A DNA stretch of 64,000 bases from Psychrobacillus sp. FSL K6-2836. Its GTDB lineage: Bacteria > Bacillota > Bacilli > Bacillales_A > Planococcaceae. The notes beneath the pieces are model-generated. The model did no database searches. It saw only the letters and a list, made by a program, of their open reading frames with translations, and was not told the origin of the DNA. The position numbers and the translations under genes were made by a program. The stretch lies in NCBI RefSeq assembly GCF_038003085.1, contig NZ_JBBOOM010000004.1:1-64000 (forward strand). Reading direction: 5' to 3'. Shown piece by piece: positions 34,501 through 41,410 of the stretch (its first letter is position 1; every line of letters starts with the position of its first letter).

Positions 34501-34758
34501 TTAGAAAGACTCTCCCAAACCTATACTAGATTAAAAGAATTCGAGAAAACGATTTATTGGGCAGAAAAACTATTAATATACGATTCTACCTGGGAGGAAG
34601 CTTACCGCCTATTAATGTTTGCCTATTATCAGCTTCAAAACAGAAGCCAATCCGTTAAATGGTATGATCGCTGCGTGCATGTACTGGAGAAGGAGCTAAA
34701 TATAGAACCAATGCCTACAACCATTCAGATGTATGAAATGATTACTGGTTATGAATGA
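31549..34758 (+). CDS. Large ATP-binding regulator with TPRs and SARP/BTAD DNA-binding end
   Basis: 1069 residues. Residues 1-330 form a MalT-like STAND ATPase: LLHSGAGYGKSSAL (Walker A, about 41) and LSIVVDDFHLVDH (Walker B, about 130). A long helical-repeat region (about 350-800) follows. From about 820, VRLLGPFTLYMG begins an OmpR-type winged helix with ELFAYLYLQSHRYVPKEELIQMLWG, and the last 130 residues form a bacterial transcriptional activator domain ending EKELNIEPMPTT. Such proteins are ligand- and ATP-controlled activators. It lies directly upstream of the Liv/acyl-CoA operon, whose promoter has SARP-like direct repeats, so it probably activates that operon. Ligand unknown. Confidence 0.88.
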   Translation: MDQPTIILSKLSAPVPSSTYMRRSSLLKKLKANTHKKLTLLHSGAGYGKSSALAQYFADSRGLYSWYSITEEDDGILPFLRHLIRSIQKTVPTFGRGFKDKDLISVYPKEAELQQLYSLFSNELSNIDESLSIVVDDFHLVDHVFHINYIMEKIIEFLPPNIHVVVSTRLKPKWSILLKLKLSGQLVEITESDLMFTEEEILVFFEDYFDKRISIDDASEIMRLTEGWAIAIQLIAMQVAETNRQISHLVNPALNDLFSYLLEEVFLLLSTEDQQSLLNFSIFPLFTANDIQDFFNDEEAKSMVRLASSHAFIQPLGDSNTFRFHSLFQQFLETKSKQKDIHAFYETHRKAANYFQVKGNIVQAVHHAVKANDESFLAELLTIFAPKMIKGGQFDWLLDLLGDHLSKAIRDHFYELYYYEGECHRYRAFYEKARLSYEAALEKAFQKENILYISRANAGLAHIYLDTIQPALAQPFLKEAIEWAEKGKDISSLEKVFLQRLMAENLVNVGKANDAKTWIEKEKLDPAILTEGNLDARILLRTGRLIEAQQLLESRTRDEDSLPDSHRETDVLLSFIYSLSGKVERAKVSANKGIETGIREKSGFVEAVGLIRLGHSELLTNPFDLETPEVYYLKAIQKMDDLNVARAKAEPYMGLSILKSRQGFFREAIDYGEKGLRETKKVNDYWLSAYILLGLGIVYLENGEYIEAVEHIRQSNELFTNCEDVYGEVISHYWLMRIYNEFNDEASFSEHAKCFMELCGMHNYFFFLQNRTVFGPIDLQTNYPILQKVYTIHHDNKYVGQIIDKLNISTKTNYPGYTLYVRLLGPFTLYMGTDEVNDRKWQRDKSKELFAYLYLQSHRYVPKEELIQMLWGESDTKKLDRDFKVTLNSLLKVLEPNRQAREESYFILRKQSMYRLNPNAYVGSDVLDFNHFAQNGIEEISPHLSKELLLKAVHLYRGELFEDRITIEWISSERAKAQQLFIQVLERLSQTYTRLKEFEKTIYWAEKLLIYDSTWEEAYRLLMFAYYQLQNRSQSVKWYDRCVHVLEKELNIEPMPTTIQMYEMITGYE

Positions 34759-34825
34759 AAGCAGAGAGTTTTTTTGCTTTTTAAAAGATAAAAAAGTATT
34801 TAAAAATGTCCTGTAATACTGGGTT

Positions 34826-35055
34826 CAAGATGCAATATAGAATAAATAATCCTACTGATTTCCGTTTCAGATGGAGACAAAGGAACAAAGGCTAAGAACG
34901 CCACCTCGTGTGGCAACGCCTTCGTGACCAACATCTTGTTGGCCTCCGCAGGGTGAGCGATGAACATCACCGACGCTTGCGCGTTCGCCTGTGATGTTTC
35001 ATCTGTCTCACTGATCCTGCCGGAGTCGCCACCTTTCCCTACAATCAATCAGTTT
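34826..35055. repeat. Modular GC-rich dispersed repeat, copy A
   Basis: On the minus strand it begins near GGTGGCGACTCCGGCAGGAT, runs CAGTGAGACAGATGAAACATC, a GATGTTCATCGCTCACCC module, CCAACAAGATGTTGG, GGCGTTGCCACACGAGGTGG and ends CTGAAACGGAAATCAG. Related pieces occur at 48583-48760 and 55752-55875, and the CCAACA/TGTTGG and GCC-TCGTG-GGC hairpins recur at 50380-50430. GC content is well above that of flanking genes. Confidence 0.7.
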
Positions 35056-35299
35056 GTAGTACTCCACGATAAGTTTTACTCTAACTTATCGCTTAGATGA
35101 TAGGATTTGTCAAATTTTAGAGAGTGATCAAATTATTTGTAAACGCCTTCAAATTAGAAATGCGATTTTCCAATGAGCGAGGAAGTAAGCAGTAAGTGTT
35201 CTTCCAATAAAGAAGCGAAATAGCGAACGAAATTGCATCTTCGAGAGCTTATTCTCTAAATTAGAAAGGATCTTTTCTCTAGTTGTCCAATAACGCATT

Positions 35300-35471
35300 A
35301 ACCTGTTTCTAAGAGTTGTAAGAGGGCGACGGACAGACAAACGCCATAAGATTACCGAGAAAAGAGATGCAGGTTGTGACGTCAGTCACGACCTGCATCT
35401 CAAAAAAATCAAACGGTAATAATATAGCAAAATGTCTGTCCAAAGCCCTTTGAAAACGATAGAAACAGGTT
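35300..35471 (+). repeat. Nested-stem dispersed element, full copy 1
   Basis: Five stems are nested in order: AACCTGTTTCTA (35300) with TAGAAACAGGTT (35460), GGGC with GCCC, GGACAGAC (35331) with GTCTGTCC (35434), ATTACCG (35351) with CGGTAAT (35414), and a 17-bp apical helix GAGATGCAGGTTGTGAC (35364) with its complement (35385) around GTCA. No coding capacity. The second full copy at 49063 keeps the architecture with compensating changes. Confidence 0.75.
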
Positions 35472-35516
35472 TTGACTTTAAAGGACCTGGCATGTCTTTT
35501 GCCTGGTTTTTCTTAT

Positions 35517-35585
35517 TTTGCTCCTGCGCAAGCTCGTCGCAAATAAAGCAAAAACCTTTGCTCCTGCGTACAGCTCGTCGCAAAA
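35517..35585 (+). repeat. Short direct duplication
   Basis: TTTGCTCCTGCG followed by AGCTCGTCGCAAA occurs twice, at 35518 and 35557, differing by one or two bases and separated by about 14 bases. It lies between the dispersed element and the operon terminator; no role is evident. Confidence 0.65.
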
Positions 35586-35617
35586 CCCATTTACTCTGCT
35601 GAGTAAATGGGTTTTGT
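35582..35617 (+). terminator. Terminator-like hairpin before the Liv operon
   Basis: AAAACCCATTTACTC pairs perfectly with GAGTAAATGGGTTTT around TGCT, followed by GTAAC and TTTT. It would isolate the operon from upstream transcription. Confidence 0.75.
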
Positions 35618-35645
35618 AACTCTTTTGTAACTCCTCTTTTGTAAG
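35612..35645 (+). promoter_or_regulatory. Direct repeats, candidate SARP-type operator
   Basis: TTTTGTAACTC at 35612 and 35623 are exact tandem copies spaced 11 bp, and a third TTTTGTAAG lies at 35637. A TATGAT -10 follows at 35658 with no good -35, as in activator-dependent promoters. Direct repeats of 11-bp period just upstream of the -10 are how SARP-family winged-helix activators are known to bind; the regulator at 31549 has that domain. Confidence 0.5.
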
Positions 35646-35659
35646 ATGAAACAGAAGTA

Positions 35660-35673
35660 TGATAGCGCTTACA
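35660..35673 (+). promoter_or_regulatory. Candidate cre (CcpA) site
   Basis: TGATAGCGCTTACA matches the catabolite-responsive element pattern TGWAANCGNTNWCA with one mismatch. It overlaps the -10 and the likely transcription start, a position expected to repress when glucose is present. Confidence 0.5.
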
Positions 35674-35695
35674 AAAAATGTTGAGGGGGATGTAT

Positions 35696-36952
35696 ATGGC
35701 TAGAAAGTGGAAATTATTATTAACTCTCTTGTTTTTACTGATGATTACTGCTGCTTGCAGTGATAAGGGAAGCACGACAAAAGAAGCTGAAGGTGAAAAA
35801 GGTGAAACAACCGCTACTTCTGGAGAAGTAACTGAAGAAGGTGGAACGATCAAAATTGGTGTACTTGCTTCATTAACTGGGGCATTAGAATCTTACGGAA
35901 AGCAAACAAAAAATGGATTTGAACTAGGTCTAGAATATGCTACTGACGGAACAATGGAGGTAGCAGGCAAGAAAATAGAAGTTGTATTTGAAGATACAGA
36001 AACGAAGCCAGAAGTCGCGGTACAAAAAGCTACGAAACTATTAGAAGAGGATGAGGTTGACTTCTTAGTTGGATCTTCTAGCTCCGGTGATACGTTAGCA
36101 GTACTCCCATTAGCAGAAGAATACGAAAAAATTATGATTGTCGAACCTGCCGTTGCTGACAGCATCACTGGTTCCGAATTTAATCCTTTTCTTTTCAGAA
36201 CTGGTCGAAACTCTTCACAGGATGCTGTTGCAGGTGCTGCAGCTATCGCTAAGCCTGGCGTGAAAATAGCAACATTTGCTCCAGATTACTCGTTTGGTTG
36301 GGATGGAGTTGCTGCATTTAAAAACGCTGCTGAAGAACTAGGTGCTGAAATAGTTTTGGAAGAATTTGCAGATCCAGCAGCGACTGATTTTACATCAAAT
36401 CTACAAAAAATCATTCAAGCAAAACCCGACTACTTATTTGTTGTATGGGCAGGCGCTAACTCACCTTGGAACCAAATAGCAGATTTGAAGCTACAAGAGA
36501 ATGGCATCAAAATTTCTACTGGCGCTCCTGATATTCCAGCACTTTCTATAATGGAGCCACTTGTAGGTATGGAAGGATTCTCTGTTTATTATCACACTCT
36601 ACCAGATAATGATATTAATGACTGGTTAGTCGAAGAACATAAAAAACGTTTTGAAGGGGCAGTACCTGACCTATTTACTCCTGGCGGTATGACAGCGGCA
36701 ATTGCCATAGTGGAGGCACTAGAAAAATCAGAAGGAAATGCAGATGCCAATGAATTGATCAAGATCATGGAAGGAATGTCATTTGAAACACCGAAAGGAA
36801 CAATGACTTTCCGACCAGAGGATCACCAAGCATTGCAAACACTATATTCGATTAAGCTAGAAAAACAAGATGGTGTGGATTATCCAGTACCCGTTCTCAT
36901 AAGAGAGCTTTCACCTGAAGAAACGGAGCCACCAATATTAAATAATAAGTAA
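35696..36952 (+). CDS. Liv-type ABC substrate-binding lipoprotein
   Basis: 418 residues. A lipoprotein signal MARKWKLLLTLLFLLMITAAC is followed by a Glu/Thr-rich linker and a periplasmic-binding type 1 domain: IKIGVLASLTGALESYGKQT, VFEDTETKPEVAVQKATKLL, DFLVGSSSSGDTLAV and APDYSFGWDG fit LivJ/K-like binders. It captures the substrate outside the membrane for the transporter encoded next. The family binds amino acids, amides, urea or aromatic acids; the CoA-ligase context favours a carboxylic acid. ATG at 35696 has GAGGGGG six bases before it. Two hairpins separate it from the ATPase genes. Confidence 0.88.
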   Translation: MARKWKLLLTLLFLLMITAACSDKGSTTKEAEGEKGETTATSGEVTEEGGTIKIGVLASLTGALESYGKQTKNGFELGLEYATDGTMEVAGKKIEVVFEDTETKPEVAVQKATKLLEEDEVDFLVGSSSSGDTLAVLPLAEEYEKIMIVEPAVADSITGSEFNPFLFRTGRNSSQDAVAGAAAIAKPGVKIATFAPDYSFGWDGVAAFKNAAEELGAEIVLEEFADPAATDFTSNLQKIIQAKPDYLFVVWAGANSPWNQIADLKLQENGIKISTGAPDIPALSIMEPLVGMEGFSVYYHTLPDNDINDWLVEEHKKRFEGAVPDLFTPGGMTAAIAIVEALEKSEGNADANELIKIMEGMSFETPKGTMTFRPEDHQALQTLYSIKLEKQDGVDYPVPVLIRELSPEETEPPILNNK

Positions 36953-36957
36953 AAAAA

Positions 36958-37027
36958 AGTGACGACCTATTTATCTTGGGTCGCTCACTCTCCATAGGAT
37001 AGAACGATTCTCTATCCTATGGAGAGT
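36958..37027 (+). promoter_or_regulatory. Two adjacent hairpins between binding-protein and ATPase genes
   Basis: Hairpin 1 pairs AGTGA-CGACC with GGGTCGCTCACT (one bulge, 36958-36990). Hairpin 2 pairs ACTCTCCATAGGATAGA with its complement (36987-37027), overlapping hairpin 1 by a few bases so that full forms compete. No long T run follows. Such structures commonly protect the abundant binding-protein mRNA or partly terminate. Confidence 0.6.
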
Positions 37028-37050
37028 GATTTTGGAAAGGGGCTTAAAGG

Positions 37051-37818
37051 ATGGAACCAATATTGAGTACAGAAAATTTAACGATAAAATTTGGTGGGCA
37101 AACTGCAGTAGATAATGTCAATTTTGAGATGCCAGAAAAACATTTCAAATCCATAATCGGACCAAATGGGGCAGGAAAGACAACCTTTTTTAATCTAATA
37201 AGTGGGGAACTGAAACCGACTAGCGGAGATGTGTTTTTTCGAGGGGAATCACTGGCAGGAAAATCCTCAGTTGCACGTACTCGGAAAGGACTTGGACGTT
37301 CTTTTCAAATAACTAATGTTTTTCCTAATCTAACCGTCATTGAAAACGTTCGCCTCGCAGTTCAATCTAAAGAAAAAATTAGATATCAATTTTTTCGACA
37401 TTTTACGTCATACAAAGATTTACACGTAGAAGCAGAAAGGCTATTAGATATTGTCCTACTGTCTAGCAAAGCAAATGCATTTGCCACACAACTCTCTCAT
37501 GGCGAAAAGCGAAAGTTAGAGATTGCCATGCTACTAGCACTAGACACAGAGGTTTTACTACTAGATGAACCTACTGCAGGGATGTCATTAGAAGAAGTGC
37601 CAGCTATTTTAGATGTTATTAAACAGATTAAACAAACGGGTGAAAGAACGATATTATTGATCGAACATAAAATGGATATGATTATGGATTTGTCTGATTC
37701 TATTATGGTTTTGTTCAATGGTAGATTACTTGCGGACGGCACACCTACTGACATTATGAACAATGAAACCGTTCAACATGCTTATTTAGGAGGATTATAC
37801 GATGAGCACCTTGCTTAA
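37051..37818 (+). CDS. Liv-type ABC transporter ATPase (LivG-like)
   Basis: 255 residues: Walker A GPNGAGKTTF, Q-loop in RSFQITNVFPNLTVIENV, signature LSHGEKRKLEIAM and Walker B LLLDEPTAGMS. The LSHGEKR signature and the RKGLGRSFQ line are typical of LivG in branched-chain-type importers. It powers uptake through the two permeases encoded downstream. The reading frame overlaps the next ATPase gene by 17 bases, so they are translationally coupled. AAAGG precedes the ATG. Confidence 0.93.
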   Translation: MEPILSTENLTIKFGGQTAVDNVNFEMPEKHFKSIIGPNGAGKTTFFNLISGELKPTSGDVFFRGESLAGKSSVARTRKGLGRSFQITNVFPNLTVIENVRLAVQSKEKIRYQFFRHFTSYKDLHVEAERLLDIVLLSSKANAFATQLSHGEKRKLEIAMLLALDTEVLLLDEPTAGMSLEEVPAILDVIKQIKQTGERTILLIEHKMDMIMDLSDSIMVLFNGRLLADGTPTDIMNNETVQHAYLGGLYDEHLA

Positions 37819-38509
37819 AGTAGAGAATGTGCATACGCATATAGGTCAATATCACATTTTACAAGGCGTTTCCTTCGAGGCAAAAGCCGGTGAGGTCAGT
37901 GTGTTGCTCGGTCGAAATGGTGCGGGGAAAACAACCACATTAAAAACGATTATGGGTTTAACTCCTGCCTCTTCGGGTCAAATCACATTTGACCATAAAT
38001 CTATTGTAAAGACGCCGACTTACCATATTGCCACTAGCGGTATTGGGTATGTACCAGAAGATCAAGGAATTTTCGGTGCATTAACAGTTGAAGAGAATAT
38101 AAAAGTAGCAATAAGAAAAGAAGATGATGCCGCTTTAGCGAGACAAGAATATGTCTTAGAGCTATTTCCAGATTTAAAGAAATATTGGAAAAAGGATGGT
38201 GGCCATTTATCTGGAGGTCAAAAGCAAATGCTATCGATGGCAAGAGCATTCGTAAATGAAAGTAAATTACTATTAATCGATGAGCCCTCCAAAGGTCTGG
38301 CACCTGTCGTCATAGAAAAAGTAATGGAAGCAATCAATGAAATGAAAAAACAAACAACAATCATTCTCGTGGAGCAAAATTTTATGATGGCTAGCAAAAT
38401 TGGTGATACATACACACTAATCGATGATGGAGAAACTGTGCAGTCCGGGCTTATGCAGGAACTGATTGAAAATGAAGAACTCAAGCGTAAGTACCTAGGA
38501 ATCGGCTAA
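37802..38509 (+). CDS. Liv-type ABC transporter ATPase (LivF-like)
   Basis: 235 residues: Walker A GRNGAGKTTT, GIGYVPEDQGIFGALTVEENI as Q-loop region, signature LSGGQKQM and Walker B LLIDEPSKGLAPV. The SKGLAPV line is characteristic of LivF. Together with the preceding LivG-like ATPase it forms the ATPase dimer of the importer. The start ATG lies inside the preceding gene after AGGAGGA. Order SBP-LivG-LivF-LivH-LivM is unusual compared with the common order ending in the ATPases. Confidence 0.93.
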   Translation: MSTLLKVENVHTHIGQYHILQGVSFEAKAGEVSVLLGRNGAGKTTTLKTIMGLTPASSGQITFDHKSIVKTPTYHIATSGIGYVPEDQGIFGALTVEENIKVAIRKEDDAALARQEYVLELFPDLKKYWKKDGGHLSGGQKQMLSMARAFVNESKLLLIDEPSKGLAPVVIEKVMEAINEMKKQTTIILVEQNFMMASKIGDTYTLIDDGETVQSGLMQELIENEELKRKYLGIG

Positions 38510-38521
38510 GGAGGTTATTAA

Positions 38522-39382
38522 ATGGAGTTACTAATCAACTTATTAATTAATGGTTTAGCAACAGGAATGTTAATATTTCTTTTAGCTGCTGGACTAACGT
38601 TAATATTCGGTTTGATGGATGTATTGAATTTCGCTCATGGAGGTTTATTTGCTTGGGGGGCATTTTCGGGCGTTTGGTTTTACGGTATAACAGATAGTTT
38701 TACCCTTGCTATACTTGGGGCAATATTAACTGGCGTTGTTCTTGGTTTTATAACTGAAAAGCTAATTATTAAGCCGGTTTATGGAAATCATGTACAACAA
38801 ATACTAATCACACTTGGCTTTATGATCGTGTTATCAGAAATGCTAAAGGTCGTTTTTGGACCAAATCAACTTGCTGCTAAAACACCACCCCTATTATCGG
38901 GAAGCTGGGAAATTGGCGATGTAATCATTATCAAGTATCGGTTATTTATTATTATCATTGGATTTATCGTGTTTGGAATTTTTCAGTTCATCTTAAAGCG
39001 TACAAAGATCGGTTTAATCGTTCGTGCAGGGGTTATGAACAAAGAAATGGTGCAGGCACTTGGTATTAATATTAAGCAAGTATTTTTATATGTATTTATG
39101 GCTGGTGCTGCACTAGCTGCTTTAAGTGGAGTACTCATGGCTCCATATTCCGGAGTAATTTATGCAGAGATGGGGATGGAATTTGCTATACTCGCTTTCA
39201 TCGTTGTCGTTATTGGAGGAATGGGCAGTTTTCCAGGCTCACTTCTTGCTGCAATATTAGTAGGGCTGGCTGGTAGTTTCATGGCTTACTATGTTCCAGC
39301 TTTATCGCTTGCGGTCAATATGATGCTTATGGCAATCGTATTAATATTCCGTCCGCAAGGCTTGTTCACGGCGAAAGGATGA
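38522..39382 (+). CDS. Liv-type ABC permease (LivH-like)
   Basis: 286 residues with about eight hydrophobic helices. LIFGLMDVLNFAHGGLFAWGAF near residue 27 is the LivH N-terminal signature, and ALGINIKQVFLYVFMAGAALAALSGVL followed by VIGGMGSFPGSLLAAILVGL is the cytoplasmic-loop region contacting the ATPase. It forms half of the membrane channel. AAGGAGG lies before the ATG, 12 bases after the LivF stop. Confidence 0.92.
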   Translation: MELLINLLINGLATGMLIFLLAAGLTLIFGLMDVLNFAHGGLFAWGAFSGVWFYGITDSFTLAILGAILTGVVLGFITEKLIIKPVYGNHVQQILITLGFMIVLSEMLKVVFGPNQLAAKTPPLLSGSWEIGDVIIIKYRLFIIIIGFIVFGIFQFILKRTKIGLIVRAGVMNKEMVQALGINIKQVFLYVFMAGAALAALSGVLMAPYSGVIYAEMGMEFAILAFIVVVIGGMGSFPGSLLAAILVGLAGSFMAYYVPALSLAVNMMLMAIVLIFRPQGLFTAKG

Positions 39383-39388
39383 TGCAAA

Positions 39389-40393
39389 ATGAAGTCAACG
39401 TTCCAAGTTAATAAGATTATATTATTGGTGATTGTCGTCGCTTTAGCCATTTTCCCTTTTGTATCCGATTCACGTACATGGACAATATTACTGACTCAAA
39501 TATTTATCTTTTCTATCCTAGCAATGAGCTATGACATATTACTTGGATATACCGGTATTGTATCTTTCGGTCATGCGATGTTTTTCGGAATGGGCGCTTA
39601 TGCTACTGCAATTATGCTCGATCGTTTCGAACCAACCGTTGGAATGTTTGTTTTATCGATAGCAGTTGGAATGTGTATTGCAGGAATTATTAGCTTTTTA
39701 GTTGGTTTACTTACACTGAGATTGAAAAGTCATTTCTTCGCTATGCTGACAATGGCAGTATCGGGATTGTTTTTAGTATTAGCAGAGAAATGGAGAACCT
39801 TAACGTTTGGTAACGATGGATTTACATTTCGAGCACCAGAGATTTTTAAAGATCGTATGATGTATTATTTACTCGTACTAGGTTGTTTAGTGTTAGTGTA
39901 CCTCTGCTTACGTAGATTTGTAGATTCGCCATTAGGCAGAGTATTAATAGCAGTAAGGGAAAATGAACAGCGCACCAAATCATTAGGCTTTCAAACTTTG
40001 CACTATAAGGTAATAGCGTCTGTTGTTGCAGGTGTAATTGCTAGCTTAGCTGGATCCCTTTATGCAGTGTCGTTGAGGTTCGTAAATACGAGTGTCCTAA
40101 CGATGGATATCACCTTAGATGCTCTTCTCATGACAATCATCGGAGGAGTAGGTACGTTAATAGGTCCAATTATTGGAGCAGGCGTGATTGAGTTAGCCCA
40201 ACATTATTTATCCGGGCTTGCAAAAGAGCATCCTATATTTGAACGCTGGATTATTTTCTTTGGAATAGTGTATATATTAGCCGTTATTTTCTTCCCTAGA
40301 GGCATTGTTGGTACCGTTAGACAATTGTTTTGGAAGAAAAAGAATCCTATAAAAATTGCTATTTCCCCTAAAAGAAAGGGGTTAGCAAAATGA
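39389..40393 (+). CDS. Liv-type ABC permease (LivM-like)
   Basis: 334 residues with about nine hydrophobic helices. AMSYDILLGYTGIVSFGHAMFFGMGAYA near residue 46 and RVLIAVRENEQRTKSLGF near 190 are LivM signatures, with the ATPase-contact loop TIIGGVGTLIGPIIGAGVIE near 250. It completes the transporter channel. Its last codons overlap the start of the condensing-enzyme gene (ATGA), directly coupling transport to the downstream enzyme genes. Confidence 0.92.
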   Translation: MKSTFQVNKIILLVIVVALAIFPFVSDSRTWTILLTQIFIFSILAMSYDILLGYTGIVSFGHAMFFGMGAYATAIMLDRFEPTVGMFVLSIAVGMCIAGIISFLVGLLTLRLKSHFFAMLTMAVSGLFLVLAEKWRTLTFGNDGFTFRAPEIFKDRMMYYLLVLGCLVLVYLCLRRFVDSPLGRVLIAVRENEQRTKSLGFQTLHYKVIASVVAGVIASLAGSLYAVSLRFVNTSVLTMDITLDALLMTIIGGVGTLIGPIIGAGVIELAQHYLSGLAKEHPIFERWIIFFGIVYILAVIFFPRGIVGTVRQLFWKKKNPIKIAISPKRKGLAK

Positions 40394-41397
40394 CCATTGG
40401 AATTGCGAGCTCAGGTGTTTATATTCCGGAAAATGTGATGACAGCAGAAGATATTGCGGAGCAATCGGGTCTACCTCTTTTTGTAGTTAAAAACAAAATG
40501 GGGATAACACAAAAACCAATTCCTGGCCCAGAAGACCACACTGTAGCCATGGCGATAAAAGCAGCAGAAAAAGCATTGCAAAAGGGAAATATAGATCCGA
40601 AAGTAATTGATCTCATCATTTACATTGGTGAAGAGCATAAGGAATATCCGCTGTGGACAGCTGCTATTAAAATTCAAGAAGAGCTAGGCGCTTATCATGC
40701 ATGGGGGTTCGATGTTGCACTGCGCTGTGGAACTACCATCATGGCTATGAAGGTCGCAAAAAGTTTAATGGAATCAGATCCAACTATAAATACAGTACTT
40801 TTAGCGGGAGGATATCGAAATAGTGATTTGATAGATTATACAAACGAACGAACAAGATTCATGTTTAACCTAGGGGCTGGTGGAGCGGCAATGATTTTAA
40901 AGAAAAACCAATATGAAAATACTATTTTAGAATCGGATTTAATTACAGATGGATCCTTCTCCGAAGACGTACTTGTACCGGTGGGGGGAACAAAGGAACC
41001 TTTAACCCCATTACATTTAGAACAGGGACTTTATCGTTTGGATGTAATGGACCCTGAAGGAATGAAAGCAAGACTAGAACAAAAATCGATGCAAAACTTT
41101 TTACTCGTTATTAGAAATGCATTAATGAAAAGTGGATACTCCGAGAAGGATATCAATTATTTGGGAATCCTTCATATGAAAAAATCTGCACATGACTATG
41201 TGTTAAATGAATTGGGTTTAACGACGGATCAATCTATTTATTTGAGTGATTACGGACATATTGGCCAGATGGATCAAATTATCTCTTTAGAACTTGCCCA
41301 AGAGGCGGAGAAACTAAAAAATGGAGATATTGTTGTTCTAGTAAGTGCAGGTATTGGCTATGCGTGGGGAGCAGTAGTAATTAAATGGGGAAAATAA
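40390..41397 (+). CDS. KAS III-like thiolase-fold enzyme with altered active site
   Basis: 335 residues of the FabH/OleA-type thiolase fold. The nucleophilic cysteine appears in FDVALRCGTTIMAMKVA near residue 115 and a histidine in LGILHMKKSAHDYVL near 255. Where FabH has an asparagine (GNTSAAS), this protein has YLSDYGHIGQMDQI with histidine, so the Cys-His-Asn triad is changed. GIASSGVYIPENVMTAEDIAE and the WGAVVIKWG end fit FabH-like N- and C-termini. It probably makes or breaks a carbon-carbon bond on an acyl-CoA derived from the imported compound rather than starting fatty-acid synthesis. Translationally coupled to the permease gene. Confidence 0.75.
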   Translation: MTIGIASSGVYIPENVMTAEDIAEQSGLPLFVVKNKMGITQKPIPGPEDHTVAMAIKAAEKALQKGNIDPKVIDLIIYIGEEHKEYPLWTAAIKIQEELGAYHAWGFDVALRCGTTIMAMKVAKSLMESDPTINTVLLAGGYRNSDLIDYTNERTRFMFNLGAGGAAMILKKNQYENTILESDLITDGSFSEDVLVPVGGTKEPLTPLHLEQGLYRLDVMDPEGMKARLEQKSMQNFLLVIRNALMKSGYSEKDINYLGILHMKKSAHDYVLNELGLTTDQSIYLSDYGHIGQMDQIISLELAQEAEKLKNGDIVVLVSAGIGYAWGAVVIKWGK

Positions 41398-41410
41398 AAG
41401 GAGAATGTTT

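Noticed and set aside
34800-35048. 82-residue reading frame on the minus strand
   Set aside because: It lies wholly within a dispersed non-coding repeat; the open frame reflects GC-rich repeat composition.
35386-35853. 155-residue minus-strand frame
   Set aside because: It spans a dispersed element, a terminator, a promoter and the start of the binding-protein gene; no coherent protein signature.
40390-41397. Calling the condensing enzyme FabH
   Set aside because: The Asn motif of the FabH triad is not present and the context is a transport/CoA-ligase operon, so a housekeeping fatty-acid role is unlikely.
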